A stretch of DNA of 64,000 bases. Origin: Halichoerus grypus. Lineage: Eukaryota; Chordata; Mammalia; Carnivora; Phocidae. Below the pieces are notes generated by a model that was not told the DNA's origin, searched no databases, and saw only the letters and a list, made by a program, of their open reading frames with translations. Shown here piece after piece: positions 46,481-58,525 of this stretch (its first letter is position 1; every line of letters starts with the position of its first letter). The stretch covers positions 83,535,903-83,599,902 of the forward strand of contig NC_135714.1 of the NCBI RefSeq assembly GCF_964656455.1. The letters run 5' to 3'. Position numbers and translations under genes: made by a program.

Positions 46481-48405
46481 AAACGTAGTAATATATCTTG
46501 GTCTTTCTCTCTTTCCCTATTGGTTCTGTACTTCGGCTTTACAGGGTCAGATTCTAAGATAAACTTAGATGTACTAAAAATATCTAAGTACATAAGCTAA
46601 GCCTTTGTTGCAGGTTCTGCTTTGGAGAAACCCAAACTAAGAGTGGGAAATTATCCCAGCACACACTGACTCCCAATTGCCTGTCTGACCCATTGCAGCA
46701 GACTTCCAAAAACCATGCTTCCTTCTACTATGTAGTCATGGTGTCTTGGTCACAGTTGATAAAACCGGGGACAGAAGCCTGATAGACAAGCTGCGCCACT
46801 AAGAATTTTCCCCAGAAGTTGGGAAACAGAGTGAGAAAAATTGTTCCCTCACTGTGGTGAATCACACGGAATGAAGCTTCCTGGGGTGTGCTAGAGCGCA
46901 TTCACAAGGGCCTTTGGTTAAACACTCGGAAACTGTGTCCAGCAGCCTGCCGGGAGCTGGAAATACACGGTGATGGAGCATTTACGTTGCAAACACCAGC
47001 AAGTGCTACAAACCGAGGCCTTCTCTCTCCTCCCCGCACCAAGAGCCCATTTACCAGCAAGCCACTGCCTTCTTACCTGTTTCCTAAGACCTGACAAATA
47101 TTCGTAAGGATCCAATTAGAGAACAAAGTACCGACCAGGCATTATAAGGTCAGGTGAAACGGAATAATCCCCAAACGAAGAGTTTGGTAACATGTTGGGG
47201 CACACAATTTTCAGCTGAGGCCCTTCCTGAAATGAGACTTCTGGGCCCCCAGAGCAGCTCCACTTAATCTACTCACCCATTAGCAGGCTTAGAACTAAAC
47301 TGGCCTGCCAGTCACAGACCTTTGTCTTGCCTGTTCCTTCCAGGAGACAAAGGACAAGAGCCCACACAGTTGCCACCAGAGACAAGAGACCCACATTCTG
47401 AAGCCATGACTTCACCATTGATTAAGAAAACTCAGTGTGGACCAGTCATGGCTCCATGTCACCAGGAAGATAAACTAGTCCTCCTCCTATGAGCAGGAAC
47501 ATGCCACAAGAGTGGAAAGAAGGATAGAATTGTTTCCTCTGATATCTGATCCCTTCTGGAAGGAAAAGGAGAAAAGTCTGCTCTTTACTAAAAATGTGAG
47601 CGACGAGGCAACAGCCATGTTTTCTGCTACAAGGTCTGAGGGGCGGAAGAAGTGACTGCTGAAGAGAATAATGAAGCGAAGGATGCAAGATGAAGAGCAG
47701 CTCTGCTGCTTTGGGTTCCTGGTGACTTTCACTTTCTTGTGGAGGCCAGCAGGTAAAGCACTTAATTCAGTGTGAACAGTGGTAGTCTATGAGCATTGAC
47801 CATTATGTATTTATTAATGCCAGCATGCTATTTCAAAGATTTTGGTTTTGAATTTATTTAGTCAACCCCCTACTATTAAATATTAAGGTCATTTCCAATT
47901 CTCTACTCTAACAAAAGAGAGAGAGAGAGAGTTAAAGAAAAATTATTCTGACACTTGTTAAAGAGAGTAAAGAATTTATTCAAGACTATTGTAATAAAAG
48001 TATAAAGGGGGTTACCAAGGGTGGGGGATTCTTGCTAAACTGACCTCACATGAACCTTGCTAAAGCAAGCCAAAGACTTACACAGCAAAGATAGGGATGA
48101 GGAACTTGATCAGATATTAAGGGTGATCAGGTATCAAGGGTGGGAGAATTCTTGCTAATGTAAGACAGACAAGGAAGGCCAAGGTTAAGGCCTTAGTTGA
48201 GAAGAGTGCTCAGAGGAGCCTGACTAAAGTTTGGTCAAAGAGAGAGTCTTTGTCAAAAGAGAGAAAGACAATTATTTGATTAAAATAAATTCTCAATAAT
48301 GGACTCCAGTGGAAATGCATGAAATTTTTTATGGTCCTTGTTACAAATATCAATGGCTCTTTGAAAAAAATTGAACCTACTTACATTACAAATGCATGAA
48401 TGTAA
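46481..48405. other. Long stretch, no certain gene
   Basis: Mostly unique. An ATG frame at 47671-47752 begins MKRRMQDEEQLCCFGFLVTF and ends at a donor-like CAG/GTAAAG; it looks like a signal-peptide exon but may be chance (see findings). The forward frame 46888-47094 and reverse frames near 47446-47732 are unsupported. A fragment near 47800-47915 may be old L1. Confidence 0.3.
48009..48160. repeat. Two similar 31-bp segments 121 bp apart
   Basis: 'ggttaccaagggtgggggat' and 'ggtatcaagggtgggagaat', each followed by 'tcttgctaa', at about 48010 and 48131. Confidence 0.6.
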
Positions 48406-48419
48406 GAGTTTCTCCAATT

Positions 48420-48618
48420 CTTTTTTTTTAAAGATTTTACTTATTTATTTGACAGAGAAAGAGACAGCGAGAGAGGGAACACAAGCAGGGGGAGTGGGAG
48501 AGGGAGAAGCAGGCTTTCCGCTGAGCAGGGAGCCCGATGCGGGGCTCGATCCCAGGACCCTGGGATCATGACCTGAGCCGAAGGCAGACACTCAACGACT
48601 GAGCCACCCAAGCGCCCC
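48420..48618 (-). mobile_element. CanSINE
   Basis: Near-consensus reverse copy of the 'gggagtgggagagggagaag' subtype. Duplication 'gagtttctccaatt' at 48406-48419 and 48619-48632. Confidence 0.97.
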
Positions 48619-48632
48619 GAGTTTCTCCAATT

Positions 48633-49210
48633 TTTTAACAGCATTTTCTTTTGACAAATTCTTAATATATGTAAATATCTAAAATTCTTTAGCCATCCTG
48701 GAAAAGAAAAATATCTAAGCACAACCATCTAACTCTGTGTTTTATTAACAAAATTGAACATTTTCCTCATTAAACTGGCAGTGCTTTTGAAGTTTTTTTT
48801 AGAATTGTGGCCAGCATGTGTGTAAGGGTCACACACTCTTATTTTGTAAGTACACACTGGAAATTATTTCAGATGAGATGGTTTCTACTTTCTAACCACT
48901 TGTTCCATTAAAATCTAGACCACTGCCACACACAGAAGAATTAGCTTCCTAGTATTAATATTCTGCATGACTTTTTTCTATCTGACTCAATCAGGAACAA
49001 GGTAACATCTTAGCCAGAGTTCATTGTTCATGGGAGTTTTCTGCCCAGTCACTGAACCATTCACTAGGTATTTACCCATTCTCTTCATTCAGCAACCTTC
49101 CCACGTGCCTAATATATCGGCACTTTGAAGCAACAGAGGATGCAGGTTTAATGAGAAAGCTCTTAGTATCTTTGTCAGATCTAACATCTTCAAATCTCTG
49201 ATAGAAAATA
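48633..49210. other. Non-genic stretch
   Basis: Nothing recognised. Confidence 0.35.
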
Positions 49211-49212
49211 GG

Positions 49213-49417
49213 AGGGGCGCCTGGGTGACTCAGTGGGTTAAGTGTCTGCCTTCGGCTCAGATCATGATCTTGGGGTCCTGGGATTGAGCCCTGAGTCGGG
49301 CTCCTTGCTCAGCCGGGAGTCTGCTTCCCCTCTGCCCCTCCCCCCACTCGTACTCCCTCTCTCTCTCTCTCTCTGTGTCAAATAAATAAATAAAATCTTT
49401 AAAAAAAAAAGAAAGAA
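49213..49417 (+). mobile_element. CanSINE
   Basis: Head 'gcgcctgggtgactcagtgg', body and 'aaataaataaataaaatctt' tail with (GAAA)n extension. Short duplication 'agaaaat'. Confidence 0.95.
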
Positions 49418-49649
49418 AGAAAATGCAAACAGTTGGGAACAGTTATGACATGGACTTTACCCTACACAGACAAAGCTAGCATATCACTAGAGGGTTCCAC
49501 ATAAAAATTCTGTGGTATGGGAGAACAATAGATCTTGTTTTTTACTGAAATATTTCTGCATTATCTTCCTAAAACCAAGACCAGTTTGCCTGGGGCAAAG
49601 GACAAGTAGTTCATGCCATCTTGGGCATTCACAATGACTAATAACGTTA

Positions 49650-49920
49650 GTCAAAAGTTACTGAGCCCTGTCAATGTACCAGTCTCTGTTTTTTACACTT
49701 TTCATATGTTTAAATTCAATGATTTTAATTCAATTCAAAATTAATTCAAAGTGAGGATCATTAGTATCCCATTGTCCAGATGAAAAAACTAAGGAACTAA
49801 GAGGTTAAGAATTTTGTCCAAGGTCATAAAACAAGTTAAGAGGCAGAACTAAGGTTTAAACCTAGATCTGTCTGATTCCTGCCACCAAGCTCTTGGATGT
49901 CTATCTCAAGGATAAGGGAT
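49650..49920 (-). mobile_element. MIR, near full length
   Basis: 'cattagtatcccattgtcca', 'gatgaaaaaactaaggaact', 'aagaattttgtccaaggtca' and 'aacctagatctgtctgattc' match the reverse MIR order. Confidence 0.68.
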
Positions 49921-50073
49921 AAATAATAATGCCAAATTTTCCTCAATTACACATTAGGGATATATGTCCCTTAACTTATCAAGCCTTTAAAAACACATTC
50001 GTGTATTTATCCCAATTGGTCTAGTTACTTCCATTAGTTTAGAATAATCCAATGTCTAAAACTTTTTATTTAG

Positions 50074-50281
50074 GGGCAAACTGGGTGGCTCAGTCATTAA
50101 GCGTCTGCCTTCAGCTTGGGTCGTGATCCCAGGGTCCTGGGATCGAGCCCCGTGTCAAGCTTCCTGCTCAGCGGGGAGCCTGCTTCTCCCTCTCCCTCTG
50201 CCTGCCGCTCTGCCTACTTGTGCTCTCTCTCTATCTCTCTGTCAAATAAATAAATAAAAATCTTAAAATAAATAAATAAAT
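50074..50281 (+). mobile_element. CanSINE
   Basis: Body with 'ctctgcctgccgctctgcct'. A 16-bp duplication with one mismatch (50058-50073, 50282-50297). Confidence 0.97.
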
Positions 50282-50355
50282 AAAACATTTTATTTAGACT
50301 AAACTCTAAAGCCTTAAATTATTCAAACTTAAATAGTATTTTGGGATTTGTTTTA

Positions 50356-50547
50356 TTTAATTTTTTTTTAATTTTTTTTTTTTTATTTATTCATGAGAGA
50401 CACAGAGAGAGAGAGAGAGAGAGGCGGAGACAGAAGCAGGCTCCCTGCTGAGCAGGGAGCCCGATATGGGACTCAATCCCAGGACCCTGGGATCATGACC
50501 CGAGCCGAAGGCAGACGCTTAACCATCTGAGCCACCCAGGCGCCCCA
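50356..50547 (-). mobile_element. CanSINE, variant with dog-like 3' part
   Basis: Head side is standard ('gagccacccaggcgcccc'), but the 3' part 'catgagagacacagagagag' lacks the usual GA block and resembles the canid SINEC tail region. Duplication 'gggatttRtttta' at 50343-50355 and 50548-50560. It forms an inverted pair with 50074-50281. Confidence 0.93.
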
Positions 50548-50560
50548 GGGATTTATTTTA

Positions 50561-51069
50561 AAAGTCGGTCATAAATTTTGTAATTCTTAGATGCTAGGCA
50601 AATTCACTGTCACATTTGTTCTCCTGGATTGAAGCACCCTCATCTGCAAATATGCCCTCACACAGCAGCTCCGCCATCCTTTTTCCATGTAGTTCTTGGG
50701 CTTTCTACAACATCTTTCTATATATTTCTTAAGATGTGTAGACTGGAGCCTCAAAGAATGTTACAGGTTTATACATAAAGGGGCTTTGTTGAAATGCAGG
50801 AAAGCTTTATTTTGTTTTACTGTGCCTCAGATGATGAATCTTCTTGACCTTTTTGGCAATGGAGATTCAAATAGGCTCTTCTTGGAAATCTCCGTCTCTA
50901 GGGTCATAATGAAATGTCTAGAAATGTGCTGTAATGGAAAGAACCCTAGCCTATAGGTGGGCAACTCACACCCAATTCCCTGCTTGAGCAATTTATAGAT
51001 GGTGTGATTCTAATGAAACCCATACTCAACTTCCTCACTCACAAAATGGGAAAATTGATGAACAACTTT
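50561..51069. other. Non-genic stretch
   Basis: Nothing recognised. The frame at 50696-50956 has no known motif. Confidence 0.35.
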
Positions 51070-51330
51070 ATCATGACAGTTAAGAGCATGGATATTGGAG
51101 TCAAACTGCCTTGTTCAAAATCAATCAGTAGAGACTGATTCTCTGTGAACATAACCTAACCTCAGGCAACTTATTTCACCCTTTTGTGCCTTAATTTCCC
51201 CATAAGTGAATGAAAATTATAACAGTAATACCTACTTTCAAGAATCAAACAATTGTTACAAGTATCAGACGAGTTAATACACGTAAAGAGCCTAGAACAC
51301 TGTCTGGGACAAACGTGTTAGTTATTGTTA
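51070..51330 (+). mobile_element. MIR, near full length
   Basis: 'agttaagagcatggatattg', 'gagtcaaactgccttgttca', 'cctcaggcaacttatttcac', 'aacagtaatacctactttca' and 'aaagagcctagaacactgtc' in order. Confidence 0.7.
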
Positions 51331-51339
51331 CATCATAAG

Positions 51340-52335
51340 AGTATTGTGAGGATTAAGTGAGAAAACATGAGTGGGAAGTACCTGAACTGTTAGCAAGCAT
51401 CTAGACACTATTTCATTCATGCACTCACCTACATTGAGCACTTTCAAGACCATCCTTTACTTCTGCTAGGAGCTTTCTTGCCACATCCTTCTTCTATTAA
51501 AAACCTTCCATTCTGTACAACTCCTTGGAGCTCCCCTCTGCTTACTAGACGGCATGCTGCCCAATTCACATATCATTTAATAAAGCCAATTAGATCTTCA
51601 AATTTATTCAGTTGAATTTTGTTTTTTAACAGTATTCAACCACAGCTCTAACTTATCACTGTTACATTAAAAAAAAAAAAAGTGATCTGGAGTTCTGAGA
51701 AGACCCACGATGTCATAGGGGATTTGGGTCTATCTGACTCCAAAGTCCCAGGCTCTTTCCAGGGTCCTTCACAACCCACTAGTAAACAGATCATTTCTAC
51801 AAAGAGTGATTAAGTACCAGGACAAGACCTGCATGTGTGTTGGCAGTTTAATTTTTCCAAGTGTGTTTTCTTTTTCTTGCCACAGGTCCCCAGACTTGCA
51901 GAGGACCTCTCCTCGGGCAAAAGATGGCCTGGCCCCAGGCATACTGTTGCTGGCCCTGGTCCAGGCTGCTTTGTATGCTGGAGCTGACTTTACATAGACA
52001 CACTTAAGATAAGCATCTCATTAAATTGAAAAGTAAAATAACAACTGCCGTAAGTGCTTTTCTATACCAAAAATCTTAGTAACTTTAGGCAGGTTAAAAT
52101 CAGCCAAAGTTGTCTTTCTAATAAATACTAAGTTGTTGAGTTAATTAAGTGAAAAGCAAATAATTAAATGAACAAATTAGTGATCCAACCCCCTTCCATA
52201 ATTTTACACCTGGGCAATCTCAGGAGGACAAAAAAAAAAAAAAAGCTTAAAAAAAAAAAAGACCTAACTGACTTGCGATAATTACTTTCTCTTTCAGGAG
52301 CTGTGAAAATAATTTGTGGCAAGAAGTCTTCCCTT
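51340..52335. other. Non-genic stretch with an acceptor-like GC-rich block
   Basis: At 51865-51885 a pyrimidine run ends in CACAG, followed by a GC-rich block to about 51990. A forward frame from 51886 to a stop at 52005-52007 could be spliced in phase to the ATG exon at 47671. An AATAAA lies at 52120. Evidence for transcription is lacking. Confidence 0.3.
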
Positions 52336-52351
52336 AAATTTGTGCCAGGTC

Positions 52352-52542
52352 GGGCGCCTGGGTGGCTCAGTTGGTTAAGCAACTGCCTTCGGCTCAGGTC
52401 ATGATCCTGGAGTCCCGGAATCGAGTCCCACATCGGGCTCCCTGCTCGGCAGGGAGTCTGCTTCTCCCTCTGACCCTCTCATGCTCTCTCTGTCTCATTC
52501 TCTCTCTCAAATAAATAAATAAAATCTTTAAAAAAAAAAAAA
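52352..52542 (+). mobile_element. CanSINE, young-looking subfamily
   Basis: Perfect 16-bp duplication 'aaatttgtgccaggtc' (52336-52351, 52543-52558). Diagnostic 'ttaagcaactgccttcggct', 'cctggagtcccggaatcgag' and 'ctctgaccctctcatgct' are shared with 60673-60882. Confidence 0.97.
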
Positions 52543-52558
52543 AAATTTGTGCCAGGTC

Positions 52559-52916
52559 TATACCACACCAAACAAACATTTTTTCACGGAAGAAAACTAC
52601 ATAAGCAGCAATATCTTAATAGCCATCTATTGGTTCAATCATCTAAAAATTTTAATCAGATGGTCCTAGAAGGGAGTTTCCCTTATAGAAAGCCCCCCTG
52701 ACTCACAGCTCAGCAGTAGGAATTCAGTTTCTAAGCTTGAGCACCCTTAGAAAAGAAAGAGGGAAACAAAGATGTGAAAACTTATTTTGCATAGACTCAA
52801 TCAGAAAGTAGCGCAGTCAAGTCATAAAATAATTTCATGGAGAAAAACAGCAATCTATGGAAGAATGAATTGTATAGCCACACAGAAATGGTAATGGCAA
52901 CAAAGATGCTTCCAAG
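52559..52916. other. Non-genic stretch
   Basis: Nothing recognised. Confidence 0.35.
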
Positions 52917-53095
52917 CAGTGCGTCTCAGACTTGAACGTGCACAGGAATCACTTGAGGGATCTTGCTAAAATGCAGATTCTGATTCTGTAGGTCTGGGGT
53001 GGAGTCTAACATTCATTCAGCCTTTCTCACAGGTACCTGAGGGATGCCAGCACGGCTGATCCCCGAAACACACTCTGACCAGCAACAGGTGAAGA
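52917..53095. mobile_element. MER5-type hAT (Charlie) MITE
   Basis: 'gcagtgcgtctcagacttga', 'aggaatcacttgagggatct', 'tgattctgtaggtctggggt' and the distal 'aaacacactctgaccagcaa' fit a complete MER5 copy. Confidence 0.65.
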
Positions 53096-53204
53096 CTATG
53101 CATCTGCTTATTGCAATGGCCATATCCACTGCTAAGTTTAAAGAGAATTTTATAAATTAATCTGGAGAATTCAGGTACCGTTACAAATGAAAAGCCTGGG
53201 AGTT

Positions 53205-53310
53205 CATCATTCATTCAATTAGCATTACTGAGCTTAGGATGTGCTAGGCTTTGTAGTGGGTACTAGGCATTCAGACAACAACTAAACCAAAAAGTGCCTT
53301 TGAAACAACA
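53205..53310 (-). mobile_element. L2-like fragment
   Basis: 'tcattcaattagcattactg', 'gatgtgctaggctttgtagt' recall the antisense L2 3' part. Weak. Confidence 0.35.
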
Positions 53311-53860
53311 TATTTCAACAGATTGGCTGTAAAAATAGATATGAAAATTCAGTTGTGTTCATTAAGTCAGATATTAAAGAGATGTGTAAAAATGTAAAAG
53401 AAGGCCATTCAGTTCATTAAATGTTGTTTTGGAAAATTAGTTTTGGAAAAAATTGGAAGATATAGTTATTTTATATAGATACGTTAATTATGTTACTGTT
53501 TAATCGGCTCGTTTTTAACAAATAAATATTTTTTATTTGTATTTATTATTGTTTATTCTGTTCCCTGAAAAGAGCAAAAGGAACATGGATTAAAAGACTT
53601 TTCAACAATCAGTCAATAAATGATCTTTCTTAATTCCACAAATCAAAATAAATCAACGTGTTCCTTGTGTTAACTTTTTCCTGACATATTTTTAGGAATT
53701 CGGCCAGATTGTTTACATGTTGAAAATCAATGGCAATTTAATCCAATGAACCAGCATTGGTCTATTTTGAACCAACTAGTAACACAATTTAAAATTTTTC
53801 ATTTGCATGACATAATTTACTGAAACTATGTTATTGCAAGCGTTGGTGGATTGTATCAAT
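53311..53860. other. Non-genic AT-rich stretch
   Basis: Nothing recognised. Confidence 0.35.
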
Positions 53861-53877
53861 TAAAATTAAAGCAAATA

Positions 53878-54085
53878 CGGGAGCGCCTGGGTGGCTCAGT
53901 TGGTTAAGCGTCTGCCTTTGGCTCAGATCATAATTCCAGGGTCCTGGGAAGGAGCCCCACATCGGGCTCCTTGCTCAGAGGGGAGTCTCTTTCTCCCTCT
54001 GCCTGCCACACTCCTGCTTGTGCCCTCTCTTTCTCTTTCTCTCTCTGACAAATAAATAAATAAAATCTTAGAAAATAATAAAAAA
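53878..54085 (+). mobile_element. CanSINE
   Basis: Standard head and body, tail with AAATAAATAAATAAAATCTT. Perfect 17-bp duplication 'taaaattaaagcaaata' (53861-53877, 54086-54102). Confidence 0.97.
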
Positions 54086-54102
54086 TAAAATTAAAGCAAA
54101 TA

Positions 54103-55837
54103 TGTATAGTAATGCGGCAAGAAAATTTTCACCGAATTTTGGCTTTGTATGGCCAAGTGCTCCAAATTAAAGTCATGGCTTCTGCCTCAAACTTCTATGT
54201 ATAGTATAAACAATGGAAGGCTTGTACTCATCAAAGATTTCACTTTTTTTCAGGGGCATCAAGTACTATCCCTGCTGCCTATTAAATGGCAAAACAGCGT
54301 CACCAGCAAGGTTTTCAAATTCCATCAGGTTGAACATAGTGGGAGAACAGATGTCCCAACCCAAGATTTTTTTGTTTTCCCATAAGCACCCCGACTCAGA
54401 TGACTCGAAGCAAGCAGAGAATAAATACACGAAGGGCCATGTCTGAGGAGTGTAGTTGGTGGCAAATAGCATCTGAACCAAGTGCGAGTCTTTACTTAGC
54501 AGATTTCACCTCTTCAAAAGATGCCACAAGGTGGCAGCATTCATTGCAGCTTGTGTGACTGGAATTAAACCGGAGGTTCTCAGAGAAAAGGGTCTGGTGC
54601 GTTCCACTGGGAGGGAGAAAGGTAGTGTGATAAGGGTAAGGTGGCGGCAGTCTGTTGAGATGGAAAAGGCATTGGGACAATATTAGAACTTAATTTTGTA
54701 CTCGAAAGTGAAACAAACCTGGGGACATAGGACAAAAATCTTGGCTAGTGAGATGAGAAAGAAGTTACTGCGATTTTCAAAGGACAGAAAGAGGGACACA
54801 AGGAGAGCGCAGATTTTAGTCGAGAGACAATGACTAAAGTGTAGTTCCACAGCTGTCTTCACGAACCACTTGCTTCACACGTTATATTTGTGCAGGATTT
54901 GGCATGGGGCCAAGTACACATTAAGAAAACTCAGTAAATGTTCATTTCTTTTTTTTAACCCATCCCCACTATTGCGGAAGACTTGCCCTGGGACTACTGG
55001 CTACTTCATCAACCCCTGGGAGTTGTATTTTTGCTTCTCAGACTTTCCCCATAGAAAAGTCATTAAAAATATAATAGCCACGGATGTCTGGGAAATAGTA
55101 GCAGACAAACCTGGCAGAGAGGAAATCAGGAATGAAGTTGCTCTTTCTGAGCAAGGTTTCAGACTAACAATAAGACTCACAATGATTCTAGTGGCCACAG
55201 CCTCAGATCAATGTTCAATTTTCAAGGCTTCCCTTCTTACCATTAACTGGTCTCCTAATCTATGCTCCTATGCAGAAAGATATTCACCATATGTCTCATC
55301 ACTTTAAATCATGAATAGAGTGACTTAAAAAAGAAGAAATTCTTTCCTAACTTAAAAAAGTGGCCTGTATTTATCCCATTGAGATATACTGTGAAGACTT
55401 GAAAATATGTTGATTAAAAGCCCTGCTGTTCTTTTCCTACAAAATTCTACCTCACCATTAATGTGTAATATTCTTATTATTAGAAACAGACCTCAAAACT
55501 TTAAAGACTAAAATATATTCTAGGATAATGTCTCCCCTTTTTTGCACCTTGTGAATTTTTCATCTAGAGGGAACTAAAAATGAACAAGCAATGAATCATG
55601 CACAGTTTGGAATGACTCAAAATTCTAAAGAATAGACATGCTAATTGTTATATATGTGGAAGTTTATGACCCAAACTGCTTTTTAAAAATCCACCAAATT
55701 CTACTTTACTAAGGTTCAAAGGGAAATTTAGAGCTAGAAGAGAAATATAAAGATAACATAATCTAACATTTTTACATGACAGATGAGAAAACGTAAAGAA
55801 TTCAGTGAAGAAGTTTTAGATTTATAAATGTTAAAAA
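54103..55837. other. Long stretch without recognised repeats
   Basis: No transposon identified. Frames at 54149-54481 and 54870-55307 (up to 145 codons) show no domain. A CTCF-like motif lies at 54525-54538. Confidence 0.35.
54525..54538 (+). promoter_or_regulatory. CTCF-like core motif
   Basis: 'ccacaaggtggcag' matches 13 of 14 positions of CCASYAGRKGGCRS. It lies in unique sequence. Confidence 0.42.
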
Positions 55838-55849
55838 TGTTATTTTGAA

Positions 55850-56165
55850 CCATATGATTTCACTCACATGTGGAATTTAAGAAACAAAACAGATGAACAT
55901 AGGGGAAGGGAAAGAAAAATAAAATAAGACGAAAACAGAGAGGGAGGCAAACCATAAGAAACTCAACTCTGGGAAACAAACTGAGGGTTGCTGGAGGGGA
56001 GGTGGGTGGGGGGATGGGTAACTGGGTGATGGCCATTAAGGAGGGCACTTGAAGGAATGAGCCCTGGGTGTTCTATGCAACTGATGAATCACTAAATTCT
56101 ACCCCTGAAACTAATAATACAGTATATGTTAACTAATTTGAATTTAAATAAAAAATTTTAAAACG
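55850..56165 (+). mobile_element. Truncated carnivoran L1, 3' UTR
   Basis: 'ttcactcacatgtggaattt', 'acagagagggaggcaaacca', 'gagccctgggtgttctatgc' and 'aataatacagtatatgttaa' match the 3' UTR at 8100-8400. Perfect 12-bp duplication 'tgttattttgaa' (55838-55849, 56166-56177). Confidence 0.93.
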
Positions 56166-56177
56166 TGTTATTTTGAA

Positions 56178-58466
56178 ATATTCATGGCTATATCTATATA
56201 TACATATATGTACATATACATATATATAATTTAAAATATTTGGTTTTGAAATCTTCCTTCTTTTTAGGAAAAAAGGTTACATTGTTAATCACGTGAACGT
56301 GAATTGCATGCAGCCAGTAATATGTCTTCTTACTTGAAATGGCTGTTCTGTGAGATCCTATCTGGCTGAGCCTGGCACACACTTAACTATAGCAAGCTTA
56401 TAAAAACACAATACCAAATCTACGTACCTGTGTAGTTTGAAAAGAGGAGAAAATGCTTAGAGTGGGGCACAAGTATTTGTGGAAGAGAGGAAAAGAGATG
56501 AAATGAACTGATGCATTTTTGCGGCAACGTGAAGTACAAGCAAAACCCTCCTATGTCACTTAGGAATTACAGGGAGGAAAGTACTTCTATGTTTTGCGGG
56601 TAACCACAAGGACATTAAAGAGGAAAATTTTCAGGACTTTAGGAGGCAGGTTCAATTTTCCCTCATATGTTTCTTTCCAACTTTTCATTAACATACCCAT
56701 GAATATAGTTGGTTTTGTTTTTAAACTTGAAGTAGTTCAGTAAACCTAGAAGACCCTAGGCCAAATTTGGGGTACAATTTTCACTAAAACAGTGTGAAGG
56801 GAGATGCGGGCACTATATAGCAATTGCTCCCACCCTCAAACCAAAACCAGTTTGGAAGGAGATGGAACATACTTCAACTGACCTTGCATTTCATACTTCA
56901 GCTATCTCCAAGATGCGGTAGCGAACATGAGCACATTCTCCCAAGTCCACGGACATAGAGCTGTCTCATACTCTCCACCACAGCCTAGACTGCAAGCGAA
57001 GGAGTGGACCCTAGAATGGGATGTAAAAATACATGCAATCGAGACAAAGTGTATTTGTACATTTCAATGTATAATTTCTGTCAAAGGGCAATTTGCATTT
57101 CTGAATTATCAATGTGCTTTTCTCTTTACCTTCTGAGATACAGGACTTTCACCTTAGTCTTCCCGAAGTAACTATTTTCCTGCGTTACAAGAAACCCAAA
57201 CAGAAAAACTGGGGTATTATCAACTGTTTCATCCAAACATAGAATTTTGTAGCAAGATGATAAATACTCTTGCAAGTCAGTCACTTCATAAGGTTTTACA
57301 TCAGAAAAATGAAAGCTCTTCTGGGTCCCGGGGTGGGGGGGGGGTGGAGAAAGAAAGACAGAAGGCACTAGATTATATTATAAATATTATTATAATATGG
57401 CCACTGAATTGAATGCAAAAGCCAAAAAACTTGAAGTTGAAATTGACATATTTCTAAAAATAAAGTGTTAAACTAGCTCTATGAACCTCAGTTACATGAA
57501 CAAAGCCTGCACTTGAGGTTAGTGGATTGGAGTTAAAGAAGTAAAGTTCTTCTTTCCCAAGGTCCTTTGACCACATCCCACAAGTGTGACTAGGAAGTGT
57601 GGTGACTTTAAATTTTAGTCACAAACTCAAAAGCATCAGAAATAAAACTTACTTTACTTTTCTACAAATCAACTCAATATCTATTTCAAGTTCCCATTCC
57701 ACCAGGAGCCAGTCAAGGGAGGGCTGGCCCCCTTCGCCCCTTTACGGTTCTTGATGTAGCACCAAGGTGAAAGGTAGGACATCTGTTCCTCAGTGTTGAC
57801 AACCCACATAGAGGCCAGCTTAGATATTCATCATCAAGTCTCGTCCTCAGGGCTTGGACATCATCAACCCAAACAAGGTGACAATGAGACGTGACGGCCA
57901 CCCTAAGGCACGGGCATTCTGGACACTTTCTCTACCTGTGGGCCTAGACCCACTCGCCAGTCTTTCCTTCTCTAGACAGATGCCATTTCCCAGAACTCTT
58001 CTAATGAGACAGGATACAAGGACCCTATACAGAACTTCCAGTGATGATGTCCTCATTTTCCAACTCTGGAGTATTTTTCTCTTGAGAGGAGTAGCAGAAA
58101 ATATCTTACCACCAGTGCTCAAACATTTTCTCTGTATCTCAGCATTTCCCTAAAGACCTTAAGCTTTTCACAGACAGATTCCATAGCTATAAGAAATAAA
58201 TTATTTCTTTTTACCCTGTCACATCCCTTTCCTGAGCCAAGGAGTGCAGATTGGCCTAAATGTTTGCATGCTGAAACAATAAAGGGGCACAAAAAGAAAT
58301 ATGGGTCAGATGGAGAATTGTCTCTAAAATGACATCCGCATAATACTAACATTTTCATTTTTTATTAACTGTAGATTCTCTTTTTTATCCTAACGTTATG
58401 GGAGAAAGATTTTTTAGTTTCCATATGAGTCTTTGTATTTCTTTGACCTTTTACAATTAATTTCTA
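56178..58466. other. Long stretch without recognised repeats
   Basis: Holds a TA-rich run at 56190-56232 and a G-run at about 57328-57347. Frames at 57713-58358 on both strands are unsupported. Confidence 0.35.
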
Positions 58467-58481
58467 GGATAGTTACATTTT

Positions 58482-58525
58482 TTTCTTAATTTTATTATGT
58501 TATGTTAGTCACCATACAATACATC
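58482..58525 (-). mobile_element. 44-bp L1 3' end insertion
   Basis: 'tatgttatgttagtcaccat' is the last part of the L1 3' UTR seen at 3459 and 30901, preceded by a T-rich tail. Flanks 'ggatagttacatttt' (58467-58481) and 'ggatacttatatttt' (58526-58540) differ at two positions, consistent with a target duplication. Confidence 0.78.

Noticed and set aside
57854..58153. Coding exon from a 99-codon forward frame
   Set aside because: No recognised family and a 91-codon reverse frame overlaps it; no support for either.
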